This document shows, piece after piece, positions 40,202-48,809 of a DNA stretch of 49,692 bases (its first letter is position 1; each line of letters opens with the position of its first letter). The translations under genes and the position numbers were made by a program. The stretch comes from Cytophagaceae bacterium (GTDB lineage: Bacteria; Bacteroidota; Bacteroidia; Cytophagales; Spirosomataceae). The stretch lies in assembly GCA_017984215.1 (NCBI GenBank), contig JAGOAA010000014.1:1-49692 (forward strand), read 5' to 3'. The notes beneath the pieces were generated by a model, which was not told where the DNA came from, made no database searches, and saw nothing but the letters and a program-made list of their open reading frames with translations.

Positions 40202-41371
40202 ATGTCAACCGATCGCTACATGCAACGGGGAGTTTCGGCTTCTAAAGAAGATGTTCACAAGGCCATTGCCAACTTAGATAAGGGTTTGTTTCCACAGGCA
40301 TTTTGCAAGATTTCCCCGGATATTTTGGGTGGAGATGCGGATTATTGCAACATCATGCATGCCGATGGGGCAGGGACGAAGTCGTCTTTGGCCTATTTGT
40401 ATTGGAAGGAAACGGGGGATATTTCAGTTTGGAGAGGTATTGCACAGGATGCGGTTGTGATGAACACCGATGATTTGATTTGTGTCGGTGCGACGGATCA
40501 AATGCTGCTTTCGAGTACGATTGGTCGGAACAAGAACTTGATTCCGGGCGAAGTGATCGCGGAGATTATTAATGGGACCGAAGAGGTGTTGGAGATGTTG
40601 CGGGAGAATGGTTTGGGCATTTACAGCACAGGAGGAGAAACGGCAGATGTGGGTGATTTGGTGCGGACGATTATTGTGGATAGCACGGTAACAGGTCGAA
40701 TGAAGCGTTCCGATGTTATTTCGAATGGCAATATTCAGGCGGGCGATGTGATTGTTGGCCTAGCTTCAGATGGCCAAGCGACCTATGAAAAGACGTATAA
40801 TGGCGGGATGGGAAGCAATGGATTGACTTCCGCGCGCCATGATGTGTTGGGCAATTACCTAGCTGGAAAATATCCAGAGAGTTTTGATCCATCCGTTCCT
40901 GCGGATTTGGTTTATTCGGGATCACGCGCCTTGACGGAAGCAGTTCCGGGCACACCGTTGAATGTGGGCCAATTAATTTTATCGCCAACGCGTACCTATG
41001 CGCCGGTGATTAAGGCGATTTTGGGTGCCATGCGCGCACAGATACATGGGATGGTTCATTGTTCTGGTGGAGCTCAGACGAAAGTGATGCATTTTGTGGA
41101 GGGGGTTCATGTGATTAAGGACAATTTATTTCCGATTCCTCCGCTGTTTGATTTGATTCAAAAGGAGAGTGGAACAAGCTTCCAGGAGATGTATAAAGTG
41201 TTCAACATGGGTCACCGGATGGAACTTTATGTGGCACCTGAGTTTGCCGAGGAGATTATCCAGATTTCGCAATCATTTGGTATTCCAGCACAGATTGTGG
41301 GACGTGTGGAGGCCGCTCCTGCGAAGAAATTGACCATAAAAAGTACTTATGGAGAATTTATTTACGAATAA
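40202..41371 (+). CDS. purM: Phosphoribosylformylglycinamidine cyclo-ligase (AIR synthetase)
   Basis: 389 residues, long as expected for the Bacteroidota form (about 340 elsewhere). Substrate and ATP-binding segments are clear: HADGAGTKSSLAYLYWKET (residues 52-70), NTDDLICVGATD (92-103) and STGGETADVGDLVRTI (142-157), followed by GLASDGQATYEKTYNGGMGSN split into blocks. PurM converts FGAM to AIR in purine synthesis. It starts one base after hemB and ends just before the rplU promoter. No other pur gene is near, so it is isolated from its pathway. Confidence 0.9.
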   Translation: MSTDRYMQRGVSASKEDVHKAIANLDKGLFPQAFCKISPDILGGDADYCNIMHADGAGTKSSLAYLYWKETGDISVWRGIAQDAVVMNTDDLICVGATDQMLLSSTIGRNKNLIPGEVIAEIINGTEEVLEMLRENGLGIYSTGGETADVGDLVRTIIVDSTVTGRMKRSDVISNGNIQAGDVIVGLASDGQATYEKTYNGGMGSNGLTSARHDVLGNYLAGKYPESFDPSVPADLVYSGSRALTEAVPGTPLNVGQLILSPTRTYAPVIKAILGAMRAQIHGMVHCSGGAQTKVMHFVEGVHVIKDNLFPIPPLFDLIQKESGTSFQEMYKVFNMGHRMELYVAPEFAEEIIQISQSFGIPAQIVGRVEAAPAKKLTIKSTYGEFIYE

Positions 41372-41374
41372 GGC

Positions 41375-41405
41375 TTTGCTTTATAGTAAATACTTTTTAT
41401 ATTTG
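41375..41405 (+). promoter_or_regulatory. Promoter of rplU-rpmA
   Basis: TTTG (41375-41378), then 19 bases, then TATATTTG (41398-41405) matches the Bacteroidota consensus exactly. It leaves a leader of about 70 bases before the rplU ATG, in which I see no clear hairpin. Confidence 0.75.
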
Positions 41406-41478
41406 CGACCCCATTTAAAAGGCTTTGTAAAGGTAACGACCTGGCCTCGTGGGATTGTTTCACTTAAATACATATAAA

Positions 41479-41793
41479 ATGTACGCAATCGTAGAAATTG
41501 CCGGGCAGCAATTTAAAGTAGAAAAAGACCGTACCGTATACACTCACCGTTTGGCGGGTTCGGTAGGCGCTGCACTGGTTATCGACAAGGTATTACTTGT
41601 TGACAATGACGGAAAGATTTCCGTAGGAGCACCCACAGTAGCTGGTGCGACTGTTCAAGCTAAAATCGTAGCACACGTTCGTGGCGAAAAGGTTTTAGTA
41701 TTCAAAAAGAAACGTAGAAAGTCTTACCAAAAAATGAATGGACACCGTCAAGATTTGACGCAAGTGTTAATCGAAGGTATCTCAGTTAAATAA
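41479..41793 (+). CDS. rplU: 50S ribosomal protein L21
   Basis: 104 residues from the ATG at 41479. A start at 41449 would add ten residues, while the family begins MYAIVEIAGQQFKV. Other L21 marks are KDRTVYTHRL, PTVAGATVQAKIV and KVLVFKKKRRKSYQKMNGHRQDLTQVLI near the end, reading as adjoining segments. L21 binds 23S rRNA in the large subunit. It shares an operon with rpmA (38-base gap). The strong promoter and 70-base leader fit ribosomal-protein control. Confidence 0.96.
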   Translation: MYAIVEIAGQQFKVEKDRTVYTHRLAGSVGAALVIDKVLLVDNDGKISVGAPTVAGATVQAKIVAHVRGEKVLVFKKKRRKSYQKMNGHRQDLTQVLIEGISVK

Positions 41794-41831
41794 TTGAACA
41801 TTAGCGTTTTATACGCATAAAATAAAAAAAC

Positions 41832-42242
41832 ATGGCACATAAGAAAGGCGCCGGATCGTCGAAAAACGGGCGCGAGTCACATAGTAAACGCTTAGGCGTT
41901 AAGTTATTTGGAGGCCAAGCAGTTATCGCGGGGAACATCATTGTTCGTCAACGTGGAACAGCGCACAACCCAGGTGAAAATGTTGGTCTTGGAAAAGATC
42001 ATACATTATTTGCTTTAGCGGATGGTGTAGTAGCATTCAAAAAAGGATTTAAAGGTCGTTCATTTGTGCATGTATTGCCAGCAGTGGCAGCAGCAGCACC
42101 AGCGGCTCCTGTAGCGAAGAAAGCTCCAGCGAAAAAAGCAGCTCCAGCAGTGGAAGCGGCTCCAGTAGCAGAGGTTGCGGTAGAAGCAGCTCCAAAAGCG
42201 AAAAAAGCTCCAGCTAAGAAAAAAGAAGCTGCAGCTGAGTAA
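41832..42242 (+). CDS. rpmA: 50S ribosomal protein L27 with a long Ala/Lys/Pro C-terminal extension
   Basis: 136 residues against the usual 85-90. Residues 1-83 are a normal L27 ([20 protein letters not shown], then [20 protein letters not shown] and [19 protein letters not shown]). From about residue 84 the protein is low-complexity: almost only A, P, K, V and E, with the block [11 protein letters not shown] recurring. This tail resembles histone-H1-like sequences and should be disordered and basic. L27 normally places its N-terminus at the peptidyl-transferase centre. It is followed by a terminator. Confidence 0.96.
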   Translation: MAHKKGAGSSKNGRESHSKRLGVKLFGGQAVIAGNIIVRQRGTAHNPGENVGLGKDHTLFALADGVVAFKKGFKGRSFVHVLPAVAAAAPAAPVAKKAPAKKAAPAVEAAPVAEVAVEAAPKAKKAPAKKKEAAAE

Positions 42243-42265
42243 TCAATTGTAGATTTCAGATAAAA

Positions 42266-42298
42266 CCTGATACGAAAGTGTCAGGTTTTTTTTATTTT
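42266..42298 (+). terminator. Rho-independent terminator of rplU-rpmA
   Basis: CCTGATAC-GAAA-GTGTCAGG forms an 8-bp stem with one G-T pair and a stable GAAA loop, followed by a run of T. It begins 24 bases after the rpmA stop codon. Confidence 0.88.
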
Positions 42299-42347
42299 TC
42301 GAAACCTTAATGGCTGTTCGGCTGTTTAGCGACTATAACTCCACCTT

Positions 42348-42941
42348 ATGCTTACCTCGACAGTTACCATTTATACAGAATCTACGCCCAATCCACATTC
42401 GATGAAATTCGTTTTTAATGTGGAATTATTGCCGGAGGGCATGTCTTTCGACTATACCCAACCCGCAGATGGCTTGACCAAAGAAAAAAATTCTCCATTA
42501 GCAGTCGCATTATTTGGCTTTGAATTTGTTCGTCGGGTCTTCATTACCAACAACTTCATCACATTGACCAAAACAGAAAATGCTGCTTGGGAAGATGAAT
42601 TGTTCGGGATTAAGCAATACCTAAAGAAATATTTCGCCGAGAAACAACCTGTTTTCTCTTTACCTGCCTCGGAATTTGCCGAAGAAGGGGAATCTTCAGA
42701 TTCAGAAATTATCACCCAAATCAAGCAAGTTTTGGAGGAATATGTGAAACCTGCTGTAGAATCAGATGGTGGAGCGATTACTTTTCATTCATTCGATGAA
42801 TCGACGGGTCAAATGAAGGTTTTGTTGCAAGGATCTTGTTCGGGTTGCCCTTCGTCTCAAATGACGCTTAAAGCGGGGATTGAGACATTGATGACACGAA
42901 TGGTGCCTGCAGTGAAAGAAGTTGTCGCAGAAGGCGTTTAA
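42348..42941 (+). CDS. Nfu-type Fe-S cluster carrier (NifU C-terminal domain)
   Basis: 197 residues in two parts. The N-terminal Nfu_N domain starts TIYTESTPNPHSMKFVFN (residues 7-24). The C-terminal NifU domain (about 118-195) has the cluster-binding CxxC as GSCSGCPSS (C164, C167) after VKPAVESDGGAITFHSFD. Nfu proteins receive Fe-S clusters from the assembly scaffold and deliver them to targets such as lipoyl synthase. It stands alone after the rplU-rpmA terminator. The Nfu_N plus NifU form is the one usual in Bacteroidota and mitochondria. Confidence 0.92.
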   Translation: MLTSTVTIYTESTPNPHSMKFVFNVELLPEGMSFDYTQPADGLTKEKNSPLAVALFGFEFVRRVFITNNFITLTKTENAAWEDELFGIKQYLKKYFAEKQPVFSLPASEFAEEGESSDSEIITQIKQVLEEYVKPAVESDGGAITFHSFDESTGQMKVLLQGSCSGCPSSQMTLKAGIETLMTRMVPAVKEVVAEGV

Positions 42942-42992
42942 ATAAGTTTATTGGACAATATAGCCCTGGCTTAATCGTTGGAGCTTGACGTA

Positions 42993-43025
42993 GACGCTGC
43001 CGGGGTCGCAGACCCCGGCAGCGTC
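42993..43025. repeat. G+C-rich palindrome GACGCTGCCGGGGTC (copy 1)
   Basis: A perfect 15-bp stem (42993-43007 and 43011-43025) encloses a three-base loop (gca). The same stem recurs at 43890-43923, and the two copies flank the HAD gene. There is no T run, so it is not a standard terminator. The rest of the 231-base gap is featureless. Confidence 0.88.
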
Positions 43026-43172
43026 ACCTTTTCACTTCCACTTCCCGGAAAAAACTTTCTGCCTAACAAACTGATTATTTTCTGCTTTTAGATTCTCTAA
43101 AGGGCAAAATCGGGCCTTAGCTTATCACATATTTGATAAACCGCCCCCGCTAATTTTTCAAATAGTTTGATT

Positions 43173-43850
43173 TTATAAAAACGAGAGAATCTCGTTTAGA
43201 TGTTCAATCTCACGAAAATTTATGTGTTCTACCGGATGGCTCACCATTTCGTGTGCCCAGGTCGTATGAAATGGAATATGTACCCCATGTCCGCCAAGCT
43301 CTAACACCGGCAAAATGTCTGATTTTAACGAGTTGCCGATCATCATAAATTGCGCGGGAGCAATGTCTAAATGACGGATTAATTTTTGATAATCTTCGGG
43401 CTTTTTGTCCGACATGATTTCAATGTGATGGAAATATTTAGCTAAACCTGATTTCTTTAACTTTCGCTCTTGATCGAGCAAATCTCCCTTGGTAGCTACT
43501 ACCAGGCGGTATTTTGTGGAAAGTGCTTCTAAGACCGCCTCGACATGTGGTAGAATTTCAATCGGTCTATCGAGTAATTCTTTCCCGATTTCTAAGATTT
43601 GTTGGGTTCCTTCGGCCGACAGATGACCATCCGTAATTCGAATAGCAGTCTCGATCATGGATAACATAAAACCTTTTACCCCATAGCCATAAAGCGCCAG
43701 GTTATCCATCTCGGTTTTGAATAATTCTTGTTGGGTTTGATGCAAGGGCAAATAGTCTTCAAACAAGGCAGCGAAGGCCTCCTCGCTCTCACGAAAATAA
43801 GGCTCATTGACCCAAAGCGTGTCATCCGCGTCAAATGCGATTACCAACAT
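43173..43850 (-). CDS. HAD-family hydrolase
   Basis: 225 residues. HAD motif I is FDADDTLWVNE (D7 nucleophile, D9), motif II is VVATKGDLL near 116, Lys is in HIEIMSDKKPEDYQ, and motif IV is MMIGNSLKSDILPVLELGG near 170-188. A C1-type helical cap (about 18-85) suits small phosphorylated substrates. The exact substrate cannot be named; the pattern resembles haloacid dehalogenase/YjjG-type phosphatases. It stands alone on the left strand, with palindromic repeats on both sides. Confidence 0.83.
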   Translation of the reverse strand: MLVIAFDADDTLWVNEPYFRESEEAFAALFEDYLPLHQTQQELFKTEMDNLALYGYGVKGFMLSMIETAIRITDGHLSAEGTQQILEIGKELLDRPIEILPHVEAVLEALSTKYRLVVATKGDLLDQERKLKKSGLAKYFHHIEIMSDKKPEDYQKLIRHLDIAPAQFMMIGNSLKSDILPVLELGGHGVHIPFHTTWAHEMVSHPVEHINFREIEHLNEILSFL

Positions 43851-43889
43851 ATTGATATACTTTTTTCGAATATAAAGCGTTCGGGGAGT

Positions 43890-43923
43890 AACGCTGCCGG
43901 GGTCTTCAGACCCCGGCAGCGTT
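43890..43923. repeat. G+C-rich palindrome AACGCTGCCGGGGTC (copy 2)
   Basis: A perfect 15-bp stem (43890-43904 and 43909-43923) with a four-base loop (ttca). It differs from copy 1 only at its outermost stem base pair (A-T instead of G-C) and in the loop. It lies in the short gap between the HAD gene and tpiA. Confidence 0.88.
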
Positions 43924-43941
43924 TACCCGCCAACACACCAA

Positions 43942-44703
43942 TTAAAACGATTTCGCAATCGTGATGAAGTCCGCCGCGATCAATGAAGCGCCACCGATCA
44001 ATCCGCCATCCACATCCGGACCCGCGAAAATCTCTTGTGCGTTTTTCGCATTACAAGATCCACCATATAAAATTGAGCAATCATCTGCTACGCTTGCGCC
44101 ATATTTGGCAGCAATGTGAACACGCAAATGTGCATGCATTTCTTGTGCTTGACCTGCCGAAGCCGTTAAACCCGTTCCAATCGCCCAAATAGGCTCATAG
44201 GCAATCACAACTTTAGCAAATTCCTCTGCCGACAAGTGAAATAAACTAGCCGTTAATTGATCCGCCACATAAGCTAAAAATTCTCCGCCTTCACGTAATT
44301 GTAAACTCTCTCCGCAGCAGAAAATCGGTGTGATACCATTCGCTAAAGCCGCATCCACTTTGGCAGCTAATTGCTCATTCGACTCCGCGAAATATTCACG
44401 ACGCTCCGAGTGACCAATCAATACGTAAGGAATCGCAGCTGATGCTAATTGCACCGCCGAAATCTCTCCTGTATACGCTCCTGATGCTTTTTCGTGGCAG
44501 TTTTGTGCCGCAACAGCTAAATTATCAATGCCCTCAACAACCTGAGAAACACCTGTCAAATATAAGGCCGGCGTCGCCATAATCACTTGTACATCCGCCG
44601 GAACCTCCGACTTCACTAATTGTGCTACTTCAGTAGCCAACACGAATGCCTCAGCAGCCGTCTTATTCATTTTCCAGTTTCCAGCAACAATTTTTTTTCT
44701 CAT
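43942..44703 (-). CDS. tpiA: Triosephosphate isomerase
   Basis: 253 residues, normal length. Catalytic residues fit: K11 (NWKMN), H98 (VLIGHSERREYF) and E170 (AYEPIWAIGTG). The phosphate-binding loop ends with YGGSCNAKNA and DGGLIGGASL. It interconverts dihydroxyacetone phosphate and glyceraldehyde 3-phosphate in glycolysis. On the minus strand, TATTTTTG (plus-strand 44724-44731) lies 20 bases before the ATG and is a likely -7 box. It is monocistronic and divergent from the GH3/beta-lactamase gene. Confidence 0.97.
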   Translation of the reverse strand: MRKKIVAGNWKMNKTAAEAFVLATEVAQLVKSEVPADVQVIMATPALYLTGVSQVVEGIDNLAVAAQNCHEKASGAYTGEISAVQLASAAIPYVLIGHSERREYFAESNEQLAAKVDAALANGITPIFCCGESLQLREGGEFLAYVADQLTASLFHLSAEEFAKVVIAYEPIWAIGTGLTASAGQAQEMHAHLRVHIAAKYGASVADDCSILYGGSCNAKNAQEIFAGPDVDGGLIGGASLIAADFITIAKSF

Positions 44704-44723
44704 ACGTTCATCTTATTAAGCTC

Positions 44724-44731
44724 CAAAAATA
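44724..44731 (-). promoter_or_regulatory. -7 box of tpiA
   Basis: Minus-strand TATTTTTG fits TAnnTTTG and lies 20 bases before the tpiA ATG. TTTC is present 21 bases upstream in place of TTTG. Confidence 0.45.
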
Positions 44732-44814
44732 CAATTCCTTTCCCGCTTACGAAAATCCAAGCAAAAAAATCCCAAAGATTCCGTATTTTCACAATCCATT
44801 ACCCCCTTTTACCC

Positions 44815-47800
44815 ATGATCAAACGCATTCTTCTTGCCTTTTTATTCATCGCCTTAGGCAAATCCGCATACAGCCAAACCGACCTTTTCCCCCACACCAA
44901 ATCGAAATGGGTGGATTCGGTCATGAAAAGCCTAACGGTCGACCAAAAAATCGGCCAAGTGCTGATGCCGCGCGGTAACACGAATGCGACTTATGACACC
45001 GCCCGACTCTATGACATCGTACGCAATTACCACGTTGGCGGATTCGTGCTATTTGCCGGTTACCCAACGAATCAAGCGCGCTTGGTCAACAAATTACAAG
45101 CCATGTCCAAAGTACCCATGTTCATCGGCATGGATTTGGAATGGGGGCTAAACATGCGCTTGGACTCAACGGTTCGCTATCCCTACCAAATGACGCTCGG
45201 CGCGATACAAGGTAATGACGCGCTCATCGAGAAAATGGGCTTCCAAATCGCCCAACAATGCAAGCGCATGGGGGTGCATATCAATTATGCACCGGTGGTC
45301 GACGTGAATAATAATCCCAACAACCCAGTCATCAACTTCCGCTCTTTCGGGGAAAACCGAGATGCGGTTACAAGTAAATCCCTTGCCTACATGCGTGGGC
45401 TTCAAAAAGGCGGAATTATCACCTCTGCCAAACATTTTCCCGGGCATGGCGACACGGGCGTCGACTCCCATTATGACATTCCGGTGTTGACGCATAGCCG
45501 CAACCGATTGGATTCTTTGGAGCTTTTTCCTTACCGTGAATTAATCAAAAAAGGCCTACAGGGTGTCATGGTAGGTCATTTAAGCATACCTGCGCTGGAC
45601 ACCACAGCCATGCTCGCATCCACGATGTCGAAACCCATTGTGACAGGCCTATTGCGTGATTCACTGAAATTTGAAGGCCTCGTATTTACGGATGCCATGG
45701 ACATGAAAGGTGCCACCAAAATGTTCCCAGAGGGGCAGGCGAATGTGAAAGCGTTCCTTGCCGGCAACGATATTTTGGAAACCTTTGTCGATGTTCCTGC
45801 TGCATTTAATGCGATCAAAAAAGCCTTAACGGAAGGCGAAATTACCGAGGCGGAACTTGACAAGCGCGTTCGTCGGATTCTGAATGCCAAAGCTTGGGCG
45901 GGCCTTGATCATTACCAACCCACCGAAATCAAAAACTTAATCGAAGAACTCAATCCACTGCAAGCGGATTTACTCAAACGCACGCTCGCAGAGAAATCGG
46001 CGACGGTGCTAAAAAACCCGTTCGATTTAATTCCTTTGCGCCGTTTGGATACTTTGAAAATTGCCACGCTGGCAATCGGTAAAGCTAATTATGGGGGCGT
46101 ATTTCCGACAGAATTCCAGAAGTTAGCCCAAAATTACGTCGAGATGGATCATTTCTATTTGGATGAATTGAGTGCCGATTCAAGCATTGTCAAGGTAGAA
46201 AATGCCTTGAAAAACTACGATGTTGTCTTGATGGGTTTACATGGAATCTCTTACCGACCGGTTAATAATTATGCGATCAAAGCCTCAATTCAAGCATTAG
46301 TCAAACGTTTTGCTACACCGAAAACCATCTTGTCTTATTTCGCCAATCCATTTACCCTGAAGTCTTTTGAGAACTTAAAGAATTTGGGCGGATTGGTATT
46401 GACGTATCAGGATGGTGTGGCCCAACAAGAAGCGGCGGCCTCGTTGATTTTCGGTGGTATCGCGGCAGAAGGGAAAATGCCTGTTAGTGCCTCGGCTGAT
46501 TATCCTGCGGGGATGGGGATTTTAACCCCGAGTTTAGGTCGTTTGCAATACAATGTGCTACCGGAGACTGTGGGAATTTCTGGGCAATATTTGAATAAGC
46601 ACGTCGATTCTTTGGCACAAAAAGCCATCGATATCAAAGGTGCTCCGGGTGTCGTGGTGTTGATTGCCAAAGAGGGCAAGGTGATTTACCACAAGGCTTT
46701 TGGTAGCCAAACGTATGAATCGAAAGAGCCTCTGAAAAAGTCTGACATCTTCGATTTAGCATCGATTACGAAAATTTCCACCTCGATTCCGGCCTTGATG
46801 AAATGGCAAGACCAAGGAAAATTCACCTTGGAAACAACGATGGGCGAACTGATTCCAGAATTCGCCCAAAGCAACAAGAAGGATTTGAAGTATTTGGACA
46901 TATTGACTCACCAAGCTCGATTGCGTGCCTGGATTCCTTTTTGGCAAGATTACATTGATAGCACCGACATGATTGTGCATAGCAAAAAGTTTAACCAGCT
47001 TTTCGCCAAAAACGACATGCAATACTCGTTCCTAGAAAAGTATTTGACGAAGGCGGCAGGAGAAGAACGTATCAAAAAAATCATTCGTACACAGAAGAAT
47101 CTTTGGGATTCCTGTGTGGACATTAAGTCGGAAGTGACGCGCTGGAAACCCAGAACGCTTTCCTACGCTTCCTCAGAAGAATATCCGATTCAGGTCGCAC
47201 CGAACCTTTGGGCGCATCGTAGCATCAGTGCACAACTAACGGATGCAATTAAAAATTCGGCATTGCGGGAGAAAAAGGAATATGTGTATTCAGATTTGTC
47301 TTACTATTTATTGCCCCAAATCGCACCGCGTATCACAGGTAAAACCTGGACAACTTACTTGGCTGAAACGTTCTATAAACCTTTAGGCGCGAGTACTTTG
47401 GTTTACCAAGCGGAGAAGTATTTTCCGATGGCGCGCATTGTCCCAACCGAATATGACTCTCTATTCCGCAAGACCTTGATTCATGGCAAAGTGCATGATG
47501 AAGGGGCTGCTTTATTGGATGGTATTAGCGGTCATGCGGGCTTGTTTGGGAATGCCAATGACCTCGCGAAATTGATGCAGATGTATTTGCAAAATGGGTA
47601 TTATGGAGGCCAACAATTTATCGAGGAAAAGACGGTGAAGCAATGGACTGCTTATCCATTTTCGATGGACGAAAATTCCCGCCGGGGAGTTGGTTTCGAT
47701 AAACCAGATCGCAAGAAACCAGGAGTCTCCGCGGCGGCATCAGCGAGTGTTGCAAGCTTTGGTCATTCCGGTTTTACGGGAACGTATACCTGGGTAGATC

Positions 47801-47934
47801 CGACGCAGGATTTGGTTTATGTATTCTTATCAAATCGTGTTTACCCAACACGAAATAACAGTAAAATATCGGATGCCAACATTCGCACGGGCATTAACGA
47901 AGTGATCTATCAGGCGATTAAAAAAGGAAATTAA
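44815..47934 (+). CDS. Fused GH3 beta-N-acetylhexosaminidase (NagZ-like) and serine beta-lactamase-type hydrolase
   Basis: 1039 residues from the ATG at 44815, which starts a signal peptide (MIKRILLAFLFIALGKSAYS). Earlier ATGs overlap tpiA and are rejected. The GH3 domain (about 25-380) has the NagZ motif SAKHFPGHGDTGVDSHYDIP (204-223) and the nucleophile D293 in FTDAMDMKG. A GH3 C-terminal-like domain spans about 390-590. The last part (about 600-1039) is a class C beta-lactamase/PBP fold, with nucleophile S650 and K653 in ASITK, YSDLSYY near 823 and HSGFTGT near 983. NagZ-type enzymes release GlcNAc from peptidoglycan fragments, and the second half may be a peptidase. Both halves fit cell-wall turnover in the periplasm. 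Confidence 0.9.
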   Translation: MIKRILLAFLFIALGKSAYSQTDLFPHTKSKWVDSVMKSLTVDQKIGQVLMPRGNTNATYDTARLYDIVRNYHVGGFVLFAGYPTNQARLVNKLQAMSKVPMFIGMDLEWGLNMRLDSTVRYPYQMTLGAIQGNDALIEKMGFQIAQQCKRMGVHINYAPVVDVNNNPNNPVINFRSFGENRDAVTSKSLAYMRGLQKGGIITSAKHFPGHGDTGVDSHYDIPVLTHSRNRLDSLELFPYRELIKKGLQGVMVGHLSIPALDTTAMLASTMSKPIVTGLLRDSLKFEGLVFTDAMDMKGATKMFPEGQANVKAFLAGNDILETFVDVPAAFNAIKKALTEGEITEAELDKRVRRILNAKAWAGLDHYQPTEIKNLIEELNPLQADLLKRTLAEKSATVLKNPFDLIPLRRLDTLKIATLAIGKANYGGVFPTEFQKLAQNYVEMDHFYLDELSADSSIVKVENALKNYDVVLMGLHGISYRPVNNYAIKASIQALVKRFATPKTILSYFANPFTLKSFENLKNLGGLVLTYQDGVAQQEAAASLIFGGIAAEGKMPVSASADYPAGMGILTPSLGRLQYNVLPETVGISGQYLNKHVDSLAQKAIDIKGAPGVVVLIAKEGKVIYHKAFGSQTYESKEPLKKSDIFDLASITKISTSIPALMKWQDQGKFTLETTMGELIPEFAQSNKKDLKYLDILTHQARLRAWIPFWQDYIDSTDMIVHSKKFNQLFAKNDMQYSFLEKYLTKAAGEERIKKIIRTQKNLWDSCVDIKSEVTRWKPRTLSYASSEEYPIQVAPNLWAHRSISAQLTDAIKNSALREKKEYVYSDLSYYLLPQIAPRITGKTWTTYLAETFYKPLGASTLVYQAEKYFPMARIVPTEYDSLFRKTLIHGKVHDEGAALLDGISGHAGLFGNANDLAKLMQMYLQNGYYGGQQFIEEKTVKQWTAYPFSMDENSRRGVGFDKPDRKKPGVSAAASASVASFGHSGFTGTYTWVDPTQDLVYVFLSNRVYPTRNNSKISDANIRTGINEVIYQAIKKGN

Positions 47935-48809
47935 TGCGCATTCTCATCACCGGCGGGTCGGGTTTTATTGGGCAAGAACTACAGGCATATTTACATGCGC
48001 TGGGTCACCAAACGCGTATTTTATCTCGTCAAGGGGGTTGGGATGTTGACAAAGCTTATCTAGCTCCTGATGCGCTGGATAACATCGATGCGATCGTGCA
48101 TTTAGCGGGTGCTGGGATTGCGGATAAACGCTGGTCGGCGGACCGGAAAAAGGAATTAATTCATTCGCGCGTGGCCTCAACGAAGCTATTAGCTGAAGCC
48201 TTAAAAACCCGAAAACACCAGGTTCACACCTTTGTATCTGCTTCTGCCATTGGTTATTATGGCGCAGATTCTGGGGATGTACTTTGTACGGAAACAACGC
48301 CTGCTGGCCAAGATTTCTTGAGTGCTTGTACTGTCGCGTGGGAAAATGCGGTGGATGAAATTCAAGGTTTGCGCGTGGTGAAACTACGTATTGGTTTAGT
48401 TCTGGGGGCAAATGGGGGCATATTCCCCGTATTGGCCCGACCGATTCGTTGGTTCGCGGGTGTCATTTTAGGCAAAGGAACACAAGGTCAATCCTGGATA
48501 CATATTCAAGACTTGGTCAAAATGTTTGCTTGTGTGTTGACAGAGGAGCACGCAACGGGTGTATATAATGCGGTTGCGCCAAATCCCGTGACGCATGCAG
48601 ACATGTCAAAACAGATTGCGGCGGCCTATCACAGACCCATTTGGTGGCCAAAAGTACCGGCATGGGCTTTGCGCTTGGTGCTGGGAGAAATGGCCGTTTT
48701 GGTTACGGGTGGAAATTTTGTTTCCTCCGAGAAAATACAAAAAGACTTACAATTTACGTTTACCTATACGCGCCTTGCGGATGCGTTAAAACAACTCATA
48801 CATGTCTAA
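47934..48809 (+). CDS. TIGR01777-family NAD(P)-dependent epimerase-like protein
   Basis: 291 residues of the extended short-chain dehydrogenase type: ITGGSGFIGQ (residues 4-13) binds NAD(P), IVHLAGAGIADKRW lies near 54-67, FVSASAIGYYG near 101-111 and LRIGLVLGANGG near 147-158. The family (including E. coli YfcH and chloroplast SulA) has no settled reaction; a role in cell division was proposed for the plastid form. Its ATG shares a base with the stop codon of the previous gene, and it overlaps the next gene by 8 bases, so it belongs to a tight four-gene operon. Confidence 0.88.
   Translation: MRILITGGSGFIGQELQAYLHALGHQTRILSRQGGWDVDKAYLAPDALDNIDAIVHLAGAGIADKRWSADRKKELIHSRVASTKLLAEALKTRKHQVHTFVSASAIGYYGADSGDVLCTETTPAGQDFLSACTVAWENAVDEIQGLRVVKLRIGLVLGANGGIFPVLARPIRWFAGVILGKGTQGQSWIHIQDLVKMFACVLTEEHATGVYNAVAPNPVTHADMSKQIAAAYHRPIWWPKVPAWALRLVLGEMAVLVTGGNFVSSEKIQKDLQFTFTYTRLADALKQLIHV

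Noticed and set aside
41406-41478. Structured ribosomal-protein leader before rplU
   Set aside because: The 70-base leader shows no convincing stem longer than three or four pairs by eye, so I do not call an RNA element.
42993-43923. G+C-rich palindromes as intrinsic terminators
   Set aside because: Neither stem is followed by a T run on either strand, and the near identity of the two copies points to a repeat family instead.
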